Shown: positions 9,199 through 18,773, counted from the first letter of the stretch. The stretch: DNA of 64,000 bases from Gluconacetobacter azotocaptans (GCF_014174355.1 NZ_JABEQF010000003.1:1-64000), one strand, 5' to 3'. Notes: generated by a model from the letters alone, not told the origin. Numbers and translations: made by a program.

Positions 9199-10149
9199 TC
9201 AGGCCGTCGGGGTCGTCCGGGCGTCGAAGGCCCGGCCGGCGGCGCCCAGCGCGGTCACGAAGGCGCGGGTCTTGGGCGGGACCACCTTCTTGCGGGGGTA
9301 AAGCACGGACAGATCGCACGATTCGTCGGGGTCGGGCGTCACCCGCCAGCCGGGCAGGATGCGCACCAGCCCGAACGCGGCGGGCGGCCGATCCATGAAC
9401 ATCCAGTCCGGCAGCAGGGCCAGGCCCGCGCCCGCGCCGGCCAGCGTCCGCAGCATGTCCAGCGAATCCGCTGCCACCCGGGTGGGAAAGGACAGGACGT
9501 GCGCCTGTCCCGCGCGGTCGCAGCGCCAGGCCGGCGGGGTGCCGGTCCGCGACAGGCATGCCACGCCGGACAGCCCACCCATCGGGTCGCGGTCGTCCCT
9601 CAGGCCCATGTGCGCGACCAGGTCGGGGGCCGCGACCGCCCACCAGGTCCCGGTCAGCACCGGGCGGAACAGCAGGCCGGAGTCCGGCGGCCGGCCGGAC
9701 AGCACCGCGACGTCCGCGCCGCTTTCGATCAGGATGTGCGACAGGTCGCCGAAGGCCGGGCCGCTGCGGATTTCCACGTCGACGTCGGGATAGGCCCGCA
9801 GGAAGGCCGGCAGCATCGGCGCGATCACCGCGCGCCCCACCGACGGCGAGGCCAGCACGCGCAGGCAGCCCCGGGGGGCGGCGTTCAATGACGTGGCCTC
9901 GGCCCGCGCATCGTCCAGGTCGGCCAGGATCCGCCGCGCGCGGCCCAGGAACCGTTCGCCGATTTCCGTCAGATGCAGCCCGCGCGTCGACCGGTTGAAC
10001 AGCGCGGCGCCCAGATCGTGCTCCAACTCGGCAATCGCGCGCGAGGCCGAGGACACGTTCAGATCCAGCACGGTCGCCGCGCGCGACAGGCTGCCCGCGT
10101 CGGCGGTGGCCAGCAGCACCCGCAGGCAGGTCACGTAATCCACGCCCAT
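9199..10149 (-). CDS. LysR-family transcriptional regulator
   Basis: DNA-binding regulator with an N-terminal winged helix-turn-helix (about residues 1-65; SLSRAATVLDLNVSSASRAI and LFNRSTRGLHLTEIGERFL) and a C-terminal periplasmic-binding-like co-inducer domain. ATG 10149 gives MGVDYVTCLRVL and fits family starts; an ATG eleven codons upstream (10182) is possible. It is divergent from the bicupin gene at 10291, so regulation of that gene is likely by analogy with other LysR pairs. The inducer is unknown. 316 residues is typical. Confidence 0.85.
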   Translation of the reverse strand: MGVDYVTCLRVLLATADAGSLSRAATVLDLNVSSASRAIAELEHDLGAALFNRSTRGLHLTEIGERFLGRARRILADLDDARAEATSLNAAPRGCLRVLASPSVGRAVIAPMLPAFLRAYPDVDVEIRSGPAFGDLSHILIESGADVAVLSGRPPDSGLLFRPVLTGTWWAVAAPDLVAHMGLRDDRDPMGGLSGVACLSRTGTPPAWRCDRAGQAHVLSFPTRVAADSLDMLRTLAGAGAGLALLPDWMFMDRPPAAFGLVRILPGWRVTPDPDESCDLSVLYPRKKVVPPKTRAFVTALGAAGRAFDARTTPTA

Positions 10150-10290
10150 CCCCCCCACGCCGCATGCGCGCGCGCCGCGCAAAACTCTTTTCCATATTCC
10201 GGCGTTCCGCCGCGACAGGAACCCACCCTACTCTGCTCGGGCAGTCCGGCAAGACACAGAACCGGACAGGAAATACAGGAGAACCAGATC

Positions 10291-11220
10291 ATGCTCGATC
10301 GTACCAGCATCCCCGTCACCCGCGATGCCGAATGGTTCGAATACAGCCGCGCCGCGAACCCGATCCGCCCCGGACTGACGCCCCGCCTGCCCTTCATGTC
10401 CTGGGGGCCGGAAACCTGGGCCGAGGGGCCAAGCCGGATCATCCCGCTGGATGTCTCGGAACAATTGCGTTGCCCCGGTCCGGCGACGTCGCCGGGCCTG
10501 TGCGCCGCCTTCGTGCGGATCGACGCCGGCGACACGGTGCGCCCCGACATCGCGGCGACGTCGCAGGTCTTCTACGTGATCCGGGGCGCGGGCCGCACCG
10601 AACCCACGGCCGCCTACCTGCCGTCGGTGGACTGGCAGCGCGGCGATATCGTCGCCCTGCCCGGCGGCACCGGCTACACCCACACCGCCAGCGACGACGC
10701 GACGCTGTACCTGGTGCACGACGCGCCGCTGCTGACCTATCTGGGGGTGCGGGTCGAGCAGCCCCGCTTCGAACCTACGCTGTACCCCGCCGAACGGACG
10801 ATGGACGAACTGCGCGCCGTCGCCGCCAGCCCCGAGGCCCGGTCGCGCAGCCGCGTGTCCGTGCTGCTGGGAAACACGAATTTTCCCGGCACGCGCACCA
10901 TTACCCATGTCATCTGGACGATGTTCGGCCTGTTGCCGGCGCAATCGGTGCAGAAGCCGCACCGGCACCAGTCGGTGGCGCTGGATTACATCGTGTCCTG
11001 CCCCGAGGGGTGCTACACGCTGATCGGCGAGACGCTCGACGCCCAGGGCCAGATCGCCAATCCGATCCGCCAGGACTGGCAGTCGGGCATGGCCTTCATC
11101 ACGCCGCCGGGCCTGTGGCATGCCCATTACAACGAAAGCGACGAGGAAGCCTTCCTGATGCCCATCCAGGATGCCGGATTGCAGACCTATCTGCGGTCGC
11201 TGGACATCCGGTTCGGCTGA
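10291..11220 (+). CDS. Two-domain cupin protein (gentisate 1,2-dioxygenase-like)
   Basis: 309-residue bicupin. The first cupin (about 80-150, VFYVIRGAGRTE, WQRGDIVALPGG, TLYLVHDAPLL) lacks an obvious metal-binding HxH. The second (about 205-290) has KPHRHQSVALDY and PPGLWHAHYNE, which supply plausible metal ligands. The overall layout resembles gentisate/salicylate-type ring-cleaving dioxygenases, but in those enzymes the N-terminal cupin usually binds the iron, so the substrate is uncertain. Start ATG 10291 follows AGGAGA at a good distance. Divergent from the LysR gene, which probably controls it. A hairpin repeat follows the stop. Confidence 0.7.
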   Translation: MLDRTSIPVTRDAEWFEYSRAANPIRPGLTPRLPFMSWGPETWAEGPSRIIPLDVSEQLRCPGPATSPGLCAAFVRIDAGDTVRPDIAATSQVFYVIRGAGRTEPTAAYLPSVDWQRGDIVALPGGTGYTHTASDDATLYLVHDAPLLTYLGVRVEQPRFEPTLYPAERTMDELRAVAASPEARSRSRVSVLLGNTNFPGTRTITHVIWTMFGLLPAQSVQKPHRHQSVALDYIVSCPEGCYTLIGETLDAQGQIANPIRQDWQSGMAFITPPGLWHAHYNESDEEAFLMPIQDAGLQTYLRSLDIRFG

Positions 11221-11228
11221 CGGGGCCC

Positions 11229-11304
11229 AAGGCAAGGGCTTTGCCCTTTGGAGACCCAGGGTTTTATAAACGAATGGGCGGCAAGGGTCTTGGCCCTTGC
11301 CGCC
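11229..11304 (+). repeat. Intergenic hairpin repeat, copy a
   Basis: Copy of a dispersed family: hairpin AAGGCAAGGGC-TTT-GCCCTTT, linker with CCCAGG and TTTATAAACGAATGGG, then a longer hairpin GCGGCAAGGG...CCCTTGCCGCC. It lies between the convergent bicupin and nitronate-monooxygenase-like genes and may end transcription from both sides. Confidence 0.8.
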
Positions 11305-11311
11305 CGTCCTT

Positions 11312-12730
11312 TCAGCGCCCCGTCAAAATCCGGTCGACCAGTTGCCCCACCGTGGGCACGAAGCCATTGGCATAGAACGGGTCGGTGGCGAAGCGCCAGG
11401 CGTTGGTGCCGCCGAACATCAGGTTATTGTCCATCACCGCATCGCTCTCGTCCTCCGAGGCGTGGGCGATGGCCTGCAATGTCTTCTGGATGCAGAACGA
11501 GCGCGGATCGGCCTTGTGCCCGTTGGTATAGCCCGGCCCGCGCTGGCTCCAGTTCGAGAAGCGGCATTCCGACAGGCAGCCCATGCAGGCGACCTGATCG
11601 GCCAGGATTTCCTGCGCCTTGTCCTTCGTCACGAAGATCAGCGTCGAATCCGGGGTGCGCATCGCCTCGGTATAGCCCTCGGCCTCCCACAGGCGCACAT
11701 GCTCGCGGTCGGCTTCGGTCATGAAGACCTGGCGGGCCCGGGCGCCGACGCCGTAGGGGGCGGTGTGTTCGCCCACCGGTTCGCTGGAATAGGCGACCTG
11801 GCGTTCCGAACGGCCCTGCAGCTCGAGCAGGAACGGGTTGTTCACGGCCGAGGAATAGAAACCGGTCGGCGAGAAGCGGTTGAGGAACACGTCCCCCTTG
11901 TGCAGGGTGCGCAGGCGGCGCTTCCACGCATCGGGGATGGGGCTTTCCTGCGTCAGCAGCGGGCGGGTACCGAACTGGAAGGCGATGGGGCCGAGTTCGG
12001 GATTGTCGATCCAGTCCTCCCATTCCTCCAGCCACCAGACGCCGCCGGCCATGATGATGGGCGTGTCATGCAGCCCGAACGTGCGCATCACGCGGCGCAG
12101 CGCCAGCACGCGCGGCAACGGGTCCTCGGGGGTCTGCGGGTCCTCGGTGTTGGACAGGCCGTTATGGCCGCCGGCCCGCCACGGATCTTCATACACCACG
12201 CCGCCCAGCAGTTCGGCGGTCTTGCTGAACGACCGCTTCCACAGGGCGCTGAATGCCCGGGCGGAGGAGACGATGGGGTAGTAATAGATGCCGAAGCGCG
12301 CCGCGATGTCCGACAGGCGATAGGGCATGCCCGCACCGCAGGTCACGCCGTGGATCAGGCCCGGCGCGCCTTCCAGCACACCCGTGATGACCTGTTCGGC
12401 GCCGCCCATTTCCCACAGGATGTTGGCATGGATCCGGCCCCGGCCACCCGAAAGCTCGTGGGCAATGCGGGCCTGGGCGATGCCGCCGCGAATGGCGTAG
12501 TCCACCAGCTCGTCCTGCCGTTCGCGCCGGGTGCGGCCATGATAGACCTGCGGAACCGGCCGACCGTCCGCGTCGTATGAATCGGCATTGACGACCGAGA
12601 CCGTGCCGACGCCGCCGGCCGCCGCCCAATGCCCGGACGATACTCCGGTCGAGACCGATACGCCCTTTCCGCCTTCGACTACCGGCAGGACGTCCACCCC
12701 GCCCATGCGGATCGCATTGATCGCCTTCAT
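11312..12730 (-). CDS. Nitronate monooxygenase / 2-nitropropane dioxygenase-like flavoprotein
   Basis: FMN-dependent TIM-barrel protein of the NPD family. The 472 residues from ATG 12730 (MKAINAIRMGG) contain barrel segments HANILWEMGGAEQV, IHGVTCGAGMPY and PIIMAGGVWW, and GPIAFQFGTRPLLTQESP typical of the phosphate-binding end. It is longer than the roughly 320-360 residues of classical enzymes, with a C-terminal region containing ACMGCLSECRFSNW, a cluster of three Cys. An upstream in-frame ATG at 12814 would add 28 residues overlapping the pnp hairpin and is unlikely. The substrate is unknown. It follows pnp on the same strand after a strong hairpin. Confidence 0.72.
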   Translation of the reverse strand: MKAINAIRMGGVDVLPVVEGGKGVSVSTGVSSGHWAAAGGVGTVSVVNADSYDADGRPVPQVYHGRTRRERQDELVDYAIRGGIAQARIAHELSGGRGRIHANILWEMGGAEQVITGVLEGAPGLIHGVTCGAGMPYRLSDIAARFGIYYYPIVSSARAFSALWKRSFSKTAELLGGVVYEDPWRAGGHNGLSNTEDPQTPEDPLPRVLALRRVMRTFGLHDTPIIMAGGVWWLEEWEDWIDNPELGPIAFQFGTRPLLTQESPIPDAWKRRLRTLHKGDVFLNRFSPTGFYSSAVNNPFLLELQGRSERQVAYSSEPVGEHTAPYGVGARARQVFMTEADREHVRLWEAEGYTEAMRTPDSTLIFVTKDKAQEILADQVACMGCLSECRFSNWSQRGPGYTNGHKADPRSFCIQKTLQAIAHASEDESDAVMDNNLMFGGTNAWRFATDPFYANGFVPTVGQLVDRILTGR

Positions 12731-12810
12731 CTCTACCCTATCGTCCACGACACCCGCATGGGGGCCGGCGTTTATCGGTTCTGTCCCCGCCCTGGCGGAC
12801 GGGGGCGCCG

Positions 12811-12849
12811 CCACGGCCGGGCAGGGCGCAACGCCCTGCCCGGCCGTGG
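12811..12849 (-). terminator. Long perfect hairpin downstream of pnp
   Basis: An 18-bp perfect stem, CCACGGCCGGGCAGGGCG at 12811-12828 and its complement at 12832-12849, encloses a 3-nt loop. It begins 8 nt past the pnp stop. There is no T-run, so it may act as a 3' stabiliser or as part of a factor-dependent terminator and not as a simple intrinsic terminator. Confidence 0.7.
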
Positions 12850-12856
12850 TCGGCCC

Positions 12857-14998
12857 TCAGCGCGCGGGCGGACGGCCCGGCTTGGCGCCGACGGTATCGG
12901 TGATGTCGGCACCGGTTTCCTGGTCCACGACGCGCATCGACAGCTTGACCTTGCCGCGATCGTCGAAGCCCAGGACCTTGACCTTCACGGTATCGCCCTG
13001 GTTGACCACGTCGGTGGTCTTGGCGACGCGTGCCGTCGACAGTTCCGAGATGTGGACCAGCCCGTCGCGCGCGCCCATGAAGTTCACGAACGCACCGAAA
13101 TCGGCGGTCTTGACCACCTTGCCGTTGTAGATCTTGCCGATCTCGGGCTCGGCCACGATGCCGCGGATCCGCTCGATGGCCTTTTCGGCCTGCTCTTCGG
13201 ACGTGGCGGCGATCATGATCGTGCCGTCGTCGTTGATGTCGATCTTGGCGCCCGAATATTCGACGATCTCGCGGATGACCTTGCCGCCCTGGCCGATCAC
13301 GTCGCGGATCTTCTCCTTCGGCACCGAGATCGTGGTGATCTTCGGCGCGGACGAGGACACGTCGGCGCGGCCTTCGGTCAGCGCCTTGGACATCTCGCCC
13401 AGGATGTGCAGGCGGCCTTCGCGGGCCTGGCCCAAGGCGATCTTCATGATCTCGGGCGTGATGGACGTGATCTTGATGTCCATCTGCAGCGAGGTCACGC
13501 CCTGCTCGGTGCCGGCGACCTTGAAGTCCATGTCGCCCAGGTGGTCTTCGTCACCCAGGATGTCGGACAGCACGGCGAAGCCGCGATCTTCCTTGATCAG
13601 CCCCATGGCAATGCCCGCCACCGGCCGCTTCAGCGGCACGCCGGCATCCATCAGCGCCAGCGAGGTGCCGCAGACCGTGGCCATCGAGGACGAGCCGTTG
13701 CTCTCGGTGATCTCGGACACCACGCGCATCGTGTACGGGAAGGTGTCCTTGCCGGGCAGCAGCGGATGGATGGCGCGCCAGGCCAGCTTGCCATGCCCGA
13801 TCTCGCGCCGGCCGGGCGAGCCCATGCGGCCGCACTCGCCCACCGAATAGGGGGGGAAGTTGTAGTGCAGCATGAAGTTGGTGCGGTACTCGCCTTCCAG
13901 CGCGTCGATCACCTGCTCGTCCTGCGCGGTGCCCAGCGTCGCCACGACCAGGGCCTGCGTCTCGCCACGGGTGAACAGGGCTGAGCCATGGGCACGCGGC
14001 AGGATGCCGACCTCGGAGACGATCGGGCGGACCGTCTTCAGGTCGCGGCCGTCGATGCGGTAGCCGGTGTCGAGCACGGCGCTGCGCACCACGTCGGCCT
14101 CCAGCTCCTTCAGCATCGGCTTGGCGGCGGCTGCGTCCAGGCCCTCGGCGGTCAGGGCGGCCAGGACGGCATCCTTCGCGGCGCCGACCTTCTTGTAGCG
14201 TTCCTGTTTCACGCGCTCCTGATACGCCTCGGCGATGGGCGCACGGCCCAGCGCGTCGATGCGCTTTTGCAGGGCAATGGCCTCGGCCGACGGCTCGACC
14301 AGGTCCCACGGCGCCTTGGCCGCGTGCTCGGCCAGCGCGATGATGGCGTCGATCACGACCTGGAAGGCCTCATGGCCGAACGTCACGGCGCCCAGCATCA
14401 CGTCCTCGGACAGTTCGCTGGCCTCGGACTCGACCATCAGCACGCCTTCCGACGTCCCGGCGAGGACGAGGTCGAGCGCGCTGTCCTTCATTTCGGCGAT
14501 GGTCGGGTTCAGGATGTAGGCGCCATCCGCGTAGCCCACGCGGCAGGCCGCCACCGGGCCGAAGAAGGGAATACCCGACAGCGTCAGCGCCGCCGAGCAG
14601 CCGATCAGGGCGGCGATCGCCGGGTCGTTTTCCAGATCGTGGCTCAGGACCGTCGCGACGACCTGGACCTCGTTGCGGAAATTGTCCGGGAACAGGGGAC
14701 GGATCGGACGATCGATCAGGCGGGAATTCAGGACTTCGATCTCGGACGGACGGCCTTCACGCTTGAAGAAGCCGCCGGGGATCTTGCCGGCCGCGAAGGC
14801 CTTTTCCTGGTAGTTGACCGTCAGCGGGAAGAAATCCTGGCCCGGCTTGACGCTGCGGGCGCCGACGGCGGTGCACAGCACGACCGTGTCGCCATAGGTC
14901 ACGACGACGGCGCCGTCGGCCTGGCGGGCGATCTTGCCGGTCTCCAGCACCAGGGGGCGGCCGCCCCACTCGATTTCCTTGCGGTAGTAATTGAACAT
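12857..14998 (-). CDS. pnp: Polyribonucleotide nucleotidyltransferase (PNPase)
   Basis: Phosphorolytic 3'-5' exoribonuclease of the mRNA decay machinery; acts as a trimer, often with RNase E. The 713 residues hold two RNase PH-like domains (about 1-230 and 310-550; [41 protein letters not shown]), a KH domain (about 555-615; [15 protein letters not shown], the GxxG loop) and an S1 domain (about 620-690; [22 protein letters not shown]). Length is usual. rpsO precedes it after a 320-nt structured gap, the standard arrangement. Confidence 0.97.
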   Translation of the reverse strand: MFNYYRKEIEWGGRPLVLETGKIARQADGAVVVTYGDTVVLCTAVGARSVKPGQDFFPLTVNYQEKAFAAGKIPGGFFKREGRPSEIEVLNSRLIDRPIRPLFPDNFRNEVQVVATVLSHDLENDPAIAALIGCSAALTLSGIPFFGPVAACRVGYADGAYILNPTIAEMKDSALDLVLAGTSEGVLMVESEASELSEDVMLGAVTFGHEAFQVVIDAIIALAEHAAKAPWDLVEPSAEAIALQKRIDALGRAPIAEAYQERVKQERYKKVGAAKDAVLAALTAEGLDAAAAKPMLKELEADVVRSAVLDTGYRIDGRDLKTVRPIVSEVGILPRAHGSALFTRGETQALVVATLGTAQDEQVIDALEGEYRTNFMLHYNFPPYSVGECGRMGSPGRREIGHGKLAWRAIHPLLPGKDTFPYTMRVVSEITESNGSSSMATVCGTSLALMDAGVPLKRPVAGIAMGLIKEDRGFAVLSDILGDEDHLGDMDFKVAGTEQGVTSLQMDIKITSITPEIMKIALGQAREGRLHILGEMSKALTEGRADVSSSAPKITTISVPKEKIRDVIGQGGKVIREIVEYSGAKIDINDDGTIMIAATSEEQAEKAIERIRGIVAEPEIGKIYNGKVVKTADFGAFVNFMGARDGLVHISELSTARVAKTTDVVNQGDTVKVKVLGFDDRGKVKLSMRVVDQETGADITDTVGAKPGRPPAR

Positions 14999-15318
14999 TC
15001 AGACATGTCCTGTCGGGCGGCCGGCCCGGACGGAGCGAAGCATCCCGGACAAAGGGATGAGAGACAGCGCCTCGGACGGCATGGAGCGATGACGGTCACC
15101 CGTCAAAACACCATGTGGCCTGAAACGCTGCGACCCGGTCCGGATGTCTCCACCGTCGTGGCGGCAGCATGTTGCCCGGCCCACGATTGGGCGACGGGGG
15201 TGGCCTGTCTGGCCAGGCAGGGTGGCCCGTGCCCCCCGCCCGCCGGGCGGACCGGTGCGATCAGGCACGGACCATGACCATGAAACACATGGTCACGCGC
15301 GCCCGATCGCGCAACGGG
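14999..15318. promoter_or_regulatory. Structured rpsO-pnp intergenic region
   Basis: No gene in 320 bp. On the minus strand it holds an 8-bp perfect hairpin (TGACCATG at 15275-15282 with 15288-15295) 24 nt after the rpsO stop, a GC-rich potential foldback near 15205-15265, and a TGACGG/CCGTCA hairpin at 15090-15105 near the pnp start. In other bacteria this gap carries the pnp promoter and an RNase III-processed leader hairpin through which PNPase autoregulates; that role here is inference. Confidence 0.5.
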
Positions 15319-15588
15319 TCAGCGACGCAGGCCCAGACGGCCGATCAGGGTCTGGTACCGGGCGCTGTCCTTGCGCTTCAGATAGTCCAGCAGGCCACGG
15401 CGCTTGCCGACCATCACCAGCAGGCCGCGACGCGAATGGAAATCCTTCGCGTGGGTCTTCAGATGCTCGGTCAGGTTGGTGATCCGTTCGGTCAACAGGG
15501 CGACCTGGACCTCGGGCGAGCCGGTATCGGTGGCGGCGGTCTGGTATTCGCCGATCAGCGTCGTGCGACGCTCTGCGGTAATCGACAT
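15319..15588 (-). CDS. rpsO: 30S ribosomal protein S15
   Basis: Primary 16S rRNA-binding protein of the small subunit platform. 89 residues starting [15 protein letters not shown] and containing [21 protein letters not shown], the [15 protein letters not shown] segment and a [10 protein letters not shown] rRNA-binding helix, all family hallmarks at the usual length. ATG 15588 is chosen because upstream in-frame codons encode nothing conserved. truB ends 23 nt upstream, consistent with a truB-rpsO-pnp transcript. Confidence 0.98.
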   Translation of the reverse strand: MSITAERRTTLIGEYQTAATDTGSPEVQVALLTERITNLTEHLKTHAKDFHSRRGLLVMVGKRRGLLDYLKRKDSARYQTLIGRLGLRR

Positions 15589-15611
15589 CGTGTTCTCCAT
15601 AAATACGAAGG

Positions 15612-16532
15612 TTAAAGCATGCGGTCCGGGCGCAGCCAGCCATCTTCCAGCCGGCACAACCCGATCACGCGCCCCCCGTCCATTCCCCGCACGACCCCTT
15701 GCACGGGGTCGACGGCGTCCGGAATCCGCCCCATCAGGTCGAGCAGGCTGATCGCCCGCCCGTGTGACAGGGCCCCCGCTTCTTCCTCGGTCAGGGCCAG
15801 CGCCGGGATGTCGGCCAGCGCGGTCGCAACCGGAAGCAGCAGATCCGGTGAGGCAGGCGCGTTGTCGTCGTTCAGGACAATTTTGTCCAGAAGAATTGCG
15901 TTATCCTCGGAAAACGGGCCCACGCGCAGCCGGCGCAGGGCAGCCACATGCCCGACCGTGCCGCAGGCTCGGGCGATGTCGCGCGCCAACGACCGCATGT
16001 AGACGCCCTTGCCGGATTCCACCTCGAAGATCGCGGTGTCGGCGTCGGGGCGGGCCACCAGTTCGAACCGGTCGATCCGCGCCGGACGCGGCGGCAGATC
16101 GGGGGGGCGGCCGTCGCGCGCCATGTCGTACGCGCGCTCGCCCGCCACCTTGATCGCGGAATAGACCGGCGGAACCTGCATGATGTCGCCGCGAAAGGCC
16201 GGCAGCGCCGCGCGGAAAGCGTCGTCGGTCGGGCGCACGTCCGACGTCTCCGTCACCGCGCCGTCGGCGTCGTCGGTGTCGCGGGCCTCGCCCAGGCGCA
16301 GGGTGAACTGGTACCGCTTGGTGCCATCCATGATATAGGGCACCGTCTTGGTGGCCGCGCCGAAGGCGATGGGCAGCAGCCCGGTCGCCAGCGGGTCCAG
16401 CGTGCCGCCATGCCCTGCCTTGCGCGCATCGAACAGGCGCTTCACCCGGTTGACGACATCGGTCGATGTCATGCCGGACGGCTTGTCGATGACCAGCCAG
16501 CCATCAATCGGACGTCCGCGCTTGCGTCGCAT
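15612..16532 (-). CDS. truB: tRNA pseudouridine(55) synthase
   Basis: Makes pseudouridine 55 in the T-loop of tRNAs. 306 residues; the N-terminal catalytic domain contains [19 protein letters not shown] and [15 protein letters not shown], where the Asp is the catalytic nucleophile, and [17 protein letters not shown]-like residues (here [10 protein letters not shown]). The C-terminal part (SRAISLLD to the end) forms the PUA-like extension. Its usual upstream partner rbfA is 2.4 kb away because other genes intervene. Confidence 0.96.
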   Translation of the reverse strand: MRRKRGRPIDGWLVIDKPSGMTSTDVVNRVKRLFDARKAGHGGTLDPLATGLLPIAFGAATKTVPYIMDGTKRYQFTLRLGEARDTDDADGAVTETSDVRPTDDAFRAALPAFRGDIMQVPPVYSAIKVAGERAYDMARDGRPPDLPPRPARIDRFELVARPDADTAIFEVESGKGVYMRSLARDIARACGTVGHVAALRRLRVGPFSEDNAILLDKIVLNDDNAPASPDLLLPVATALADIPALALTEEEAGALSHGRAISLLDLMGRIPDAVDPVQGVVRGMDGGRVIGLCRLEDGWLRPDRML

Positions 16533-16688
16533 GGGGCAGAACCTTTTTCAGAATTTCGGGGAAGAGGCGTGCGTGTAGACGAGCCCCGAGCGCGGAGCAA
16601 TGCCGGATTGTGCGATGCCCCGTTCCCCCCGATCCATCCAGCGGCGAAAACGAACCTGTCCTCTCACCTTTGGCCGGAAACCACGCCC

Positions 16689-17705
16689 ATGACGACATGC
16701 CTGCACGCGCCGGGCCAGCCCGGCCGGGCGGGATGGGTGACGACCGCCCTGTTCTTGGCGGGCGGGCTGGCGATCGGGCTGGCTATCCTGGGTTCGATCG
16801 GGCAGTTCGGCATTGCCGCCCGGACCGAACGGGCCGTCATCGTCTTCGACACGCCGGTCGCGGGCCTGCGCCCCGGCGCGCCCGTCACGTTCCGGGGAGT
16901 GGCCCTGGGACGCGTCGAACAGGTCGCGGCCCTGGCCGACCCCGCGCGGCGCACCGTCGCCGTGCCGGTGACCATCCGTATCGAGCCCGACCGCATCCGC
17001 ATGGCGCCGCACGCCCCCCGGCGCATGACGGTGGCCTATCTGGTGGGACAGGGGCTGGAGGCCGAACTGCATCGCCAGAGCGTGGTGACCGGGCGCGTCG
17101 GGATCGACCTGGATTTCCGCGCGCCCGACCCGTCGCGGGGCCGCCCTCCCCGCCATTCCGGCCTGTCGTCCCTGATGGAAATTCCGGCCCATCTGTCCGC
17201 CTGGCAGGTGCTGCGCCACACGCTGACCACCCTGCCGGTCCACGCCATGGCGGCCGAAGCCCGGCAGGCCGCTGCCCATGGCCGGCATATCGCGACGAAC
17301 CTGTCCACCGCCCTGCCGCCCCTGCACGACAGGCTGGACGCCCTGCGCGCCGACGCCGCCACGCTGGGAAACACCCTGCGCCGCACGGAACACAGGCTGG
17401 GCCGCGAGCTGGCAACAACCCGGACGGACCTGGCCCACACGGCCGCCACCGCCCGGCAGCAGGCCGGTGCGCGCGGGGCGGACATCCGGGCCCTGGCCGC
17501 ATCGTCCCGCGCGGCCATGACCGAGGCGCAACAGACACGCGACGACCTACTTACACTGACAAACGCACACTCACCCGCACGCGCGGACCTGGCCGCCGCC
17601 CAACGCGACATCGCCGCCGCCGGCCCCGCCCTGCACCGCGCCGCCCGCGCGGTGGAACGGAACCCGGCCATGCTGGTTGGTGCGCCAAGGGGCTTTGCCC
17701 CTTGA
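16689..17705 (+). CDS. MCE-domain (MlaD-like) protein, single membrane anchor
   Basis: 338 residues. An N-terminal membrane helix (about 17-40) is followed by one MCE domain (about 46-125; FDTPVAGLRPGAPVTFRGVALGRV, TGRVGIDLDF) and a long Ala/Arg-rich alpha-helical region (about 170-320) with coiled-coil character. MCE proteins form barrels that move lipids or hydrophobic molecules across the envelope. No MlaE/MlaF partners are adjacent, which is unusual. It lies on the opposite strand within the translation operon, between truB and rbfA. The last residues (APRGFAP) are encoded by a dispersed hairpin repeat, so the natural C-terminus may have been altered. ATG 16689 is the first plausible start before the helix. 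Confidence 0.75.
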   Translation: MTTCLHAPGQPGRAGWVTTALFLAGGLAIGLAILGSIGQFGIAARTERAVIVFDTPVAGLRPGAPVTFRGVALGRVEQVAALADPARRTVAVPVTIRIEPDRIRMAPHAPRRMTVAYLVGQGLEAELHRQSVVTGRVGIDLDFRAPDPSRGRPPRHSGLSSLMEIPAHLSAWQVLRHTLTTLPVHAMAAEARQAAAHGRHIATNLSTALPPLHDRLDALRADAATLGNTLRRTEHRLGRELATTRTDLAHTAATARQQAGARGADIRALAASSRAAMTEAQQTRDDLLTLTNAHSPARADLAAAQRDIAAAGPALHRAARAVERNPAMLVGAPRGFAP

Positions 17706-17741
17706 ACCCCATCAAAGGCTTGCCTTTGAAATCCAGTCGTT
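17685..17741 (+). repeat. Intergenic hairpin repeat, divergent copy b
   Basis: Hairpin AAGGGGCTTTGCCCCTT (17687-17703) that includes the stop of the MCE gene, then AAAGGCTTGCCTTT (17714-17727) and a linker ATCCAGTCGTTAAG resembling the linker of the other family members. More divergent than the other copies. Confidence 0.55.
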
Positions 17742-17807
17742 AAGCGTAAGACGAATATATCATTCGCAAATAGGTCAACTTTCGACCCGCATTTCAGTCT
17801 CTAACCC

Positions 17808-18602
17808 TCAGCCAGGCGACATCGAAACCGGATATTCCCTGCCCTCAGGCGGCGGCTCGTCAGAAGCGGTGAGAGGTCGGCAGCCCGACATTGCAAGGGC
17901 GCGGGCAATGGCGTCGAACTCTGCTGGCGATCGGGTGCGATCCTCGTCGTCGCCTCTCGGCACAAAGATGATTGACCCAGCCCGCGCGCGCGTAAGCAGC
18001 ACGCGGTAACCGTTGAGACGAAACCGTCGCTTATCCGCATCTCGGACCATCTGCCAATTCGGGGCGCGCATCATCCGCGGGCTCCAAGTCTCGCCAGATC
18101 AGATGAGATCACCACCCCAGCATAGACAGACGTAGTCAAGTTCAAGGCCCTGACAACCGAACTCGCTCATCGGTGTCTCCAGCGCGCCTGCGCTTCGGAA
18201 GTCGGAATAGGGCTTCAGGAACCAGTGGCCGATTGATTCTAGTTCGTTGGATCGCGGTGCCAGTGGCACGCCATCAGCAACAAGCCGTACTGCGCCTGAA
18301 CTGGTCAGCATGCCCACCGAGCGGCCCCCGCGGCGGCGATGGCGCAGCCAGGCCTTCGCACTCACGAGATCTCGTGTCAGCCATGCCGGCTGCTCGTCCA
18401 TCTGAAACCAATCGGCCTCTTCCCGCACGTCGAGCTTTGCGAAATGGCACCCGATTTCCGCTGCTGTCGCAGCACCGGCGGTCTCATTCAGGTCGGTAAC
18501 GATGACGATGCCGCCTTCACGGTGGAAGCGGGCAGCAATCGCACGGCCGATGCCGCGCGCAGCGCCGGTAACGACGCACGTTTTTGCATTCAGTCTTTGC
18601 AT
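17808..18602 (-). pseudogene. Chimeric remnant: SDR oxidoreductase N-terminus joined to a DUF2075-type helicase C-terminus, with an in-frame TGA
   Basis: The first 60 or so codons from ATG 18602 encode the start of a short-chain dehydrogenase (CVVTGAARGIGRAIAARF, the TGxxxGIG nucleotide loop, and AKLDVREEADW). From there the frame continues into an unrelated segment (RGGRSVGMLTSSGA, GALETPMSEFGCQGLELD, CLCWGGDLI) that I recognise as the C-terminal part of DUF2075/RecD-like ATPases. A TGA at 18099-18101 replaces the Trp expected after CWGGDLI; the same frame then resumes and continues to 17808 (RMMRAPNWQ, LNGYRVLLTRARAG, FVPRGD). No Walker A motif remains. I infer that a deletion fused two genes and that a nonsense mutation followed. 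Confidence 0.65.
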
Positions 18603-18773
18603 GATATTCTCGAAATAGAGACCAGACGGCGGGTTGCGCCGCGTGCAAATGCCTTGCCGCTTTAGCGGTGACGCTGGATCATTTCGAAAACTCCCGACAC
18701 ACTATCTTTGATAGCCGGCAGGGCCCGAGCGGGCAATGGTCTCAACCGTCAGCGTGCCTGAAACGCGCGATTT

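Noticed and set aside
12731-12814. Upstream start of the nitronate-monooxygenase-like gene
   Set aside because: It would add 28 residues with no family similarity, and the start at 12730 matches the conserved beginning MKAINAIRMGG.
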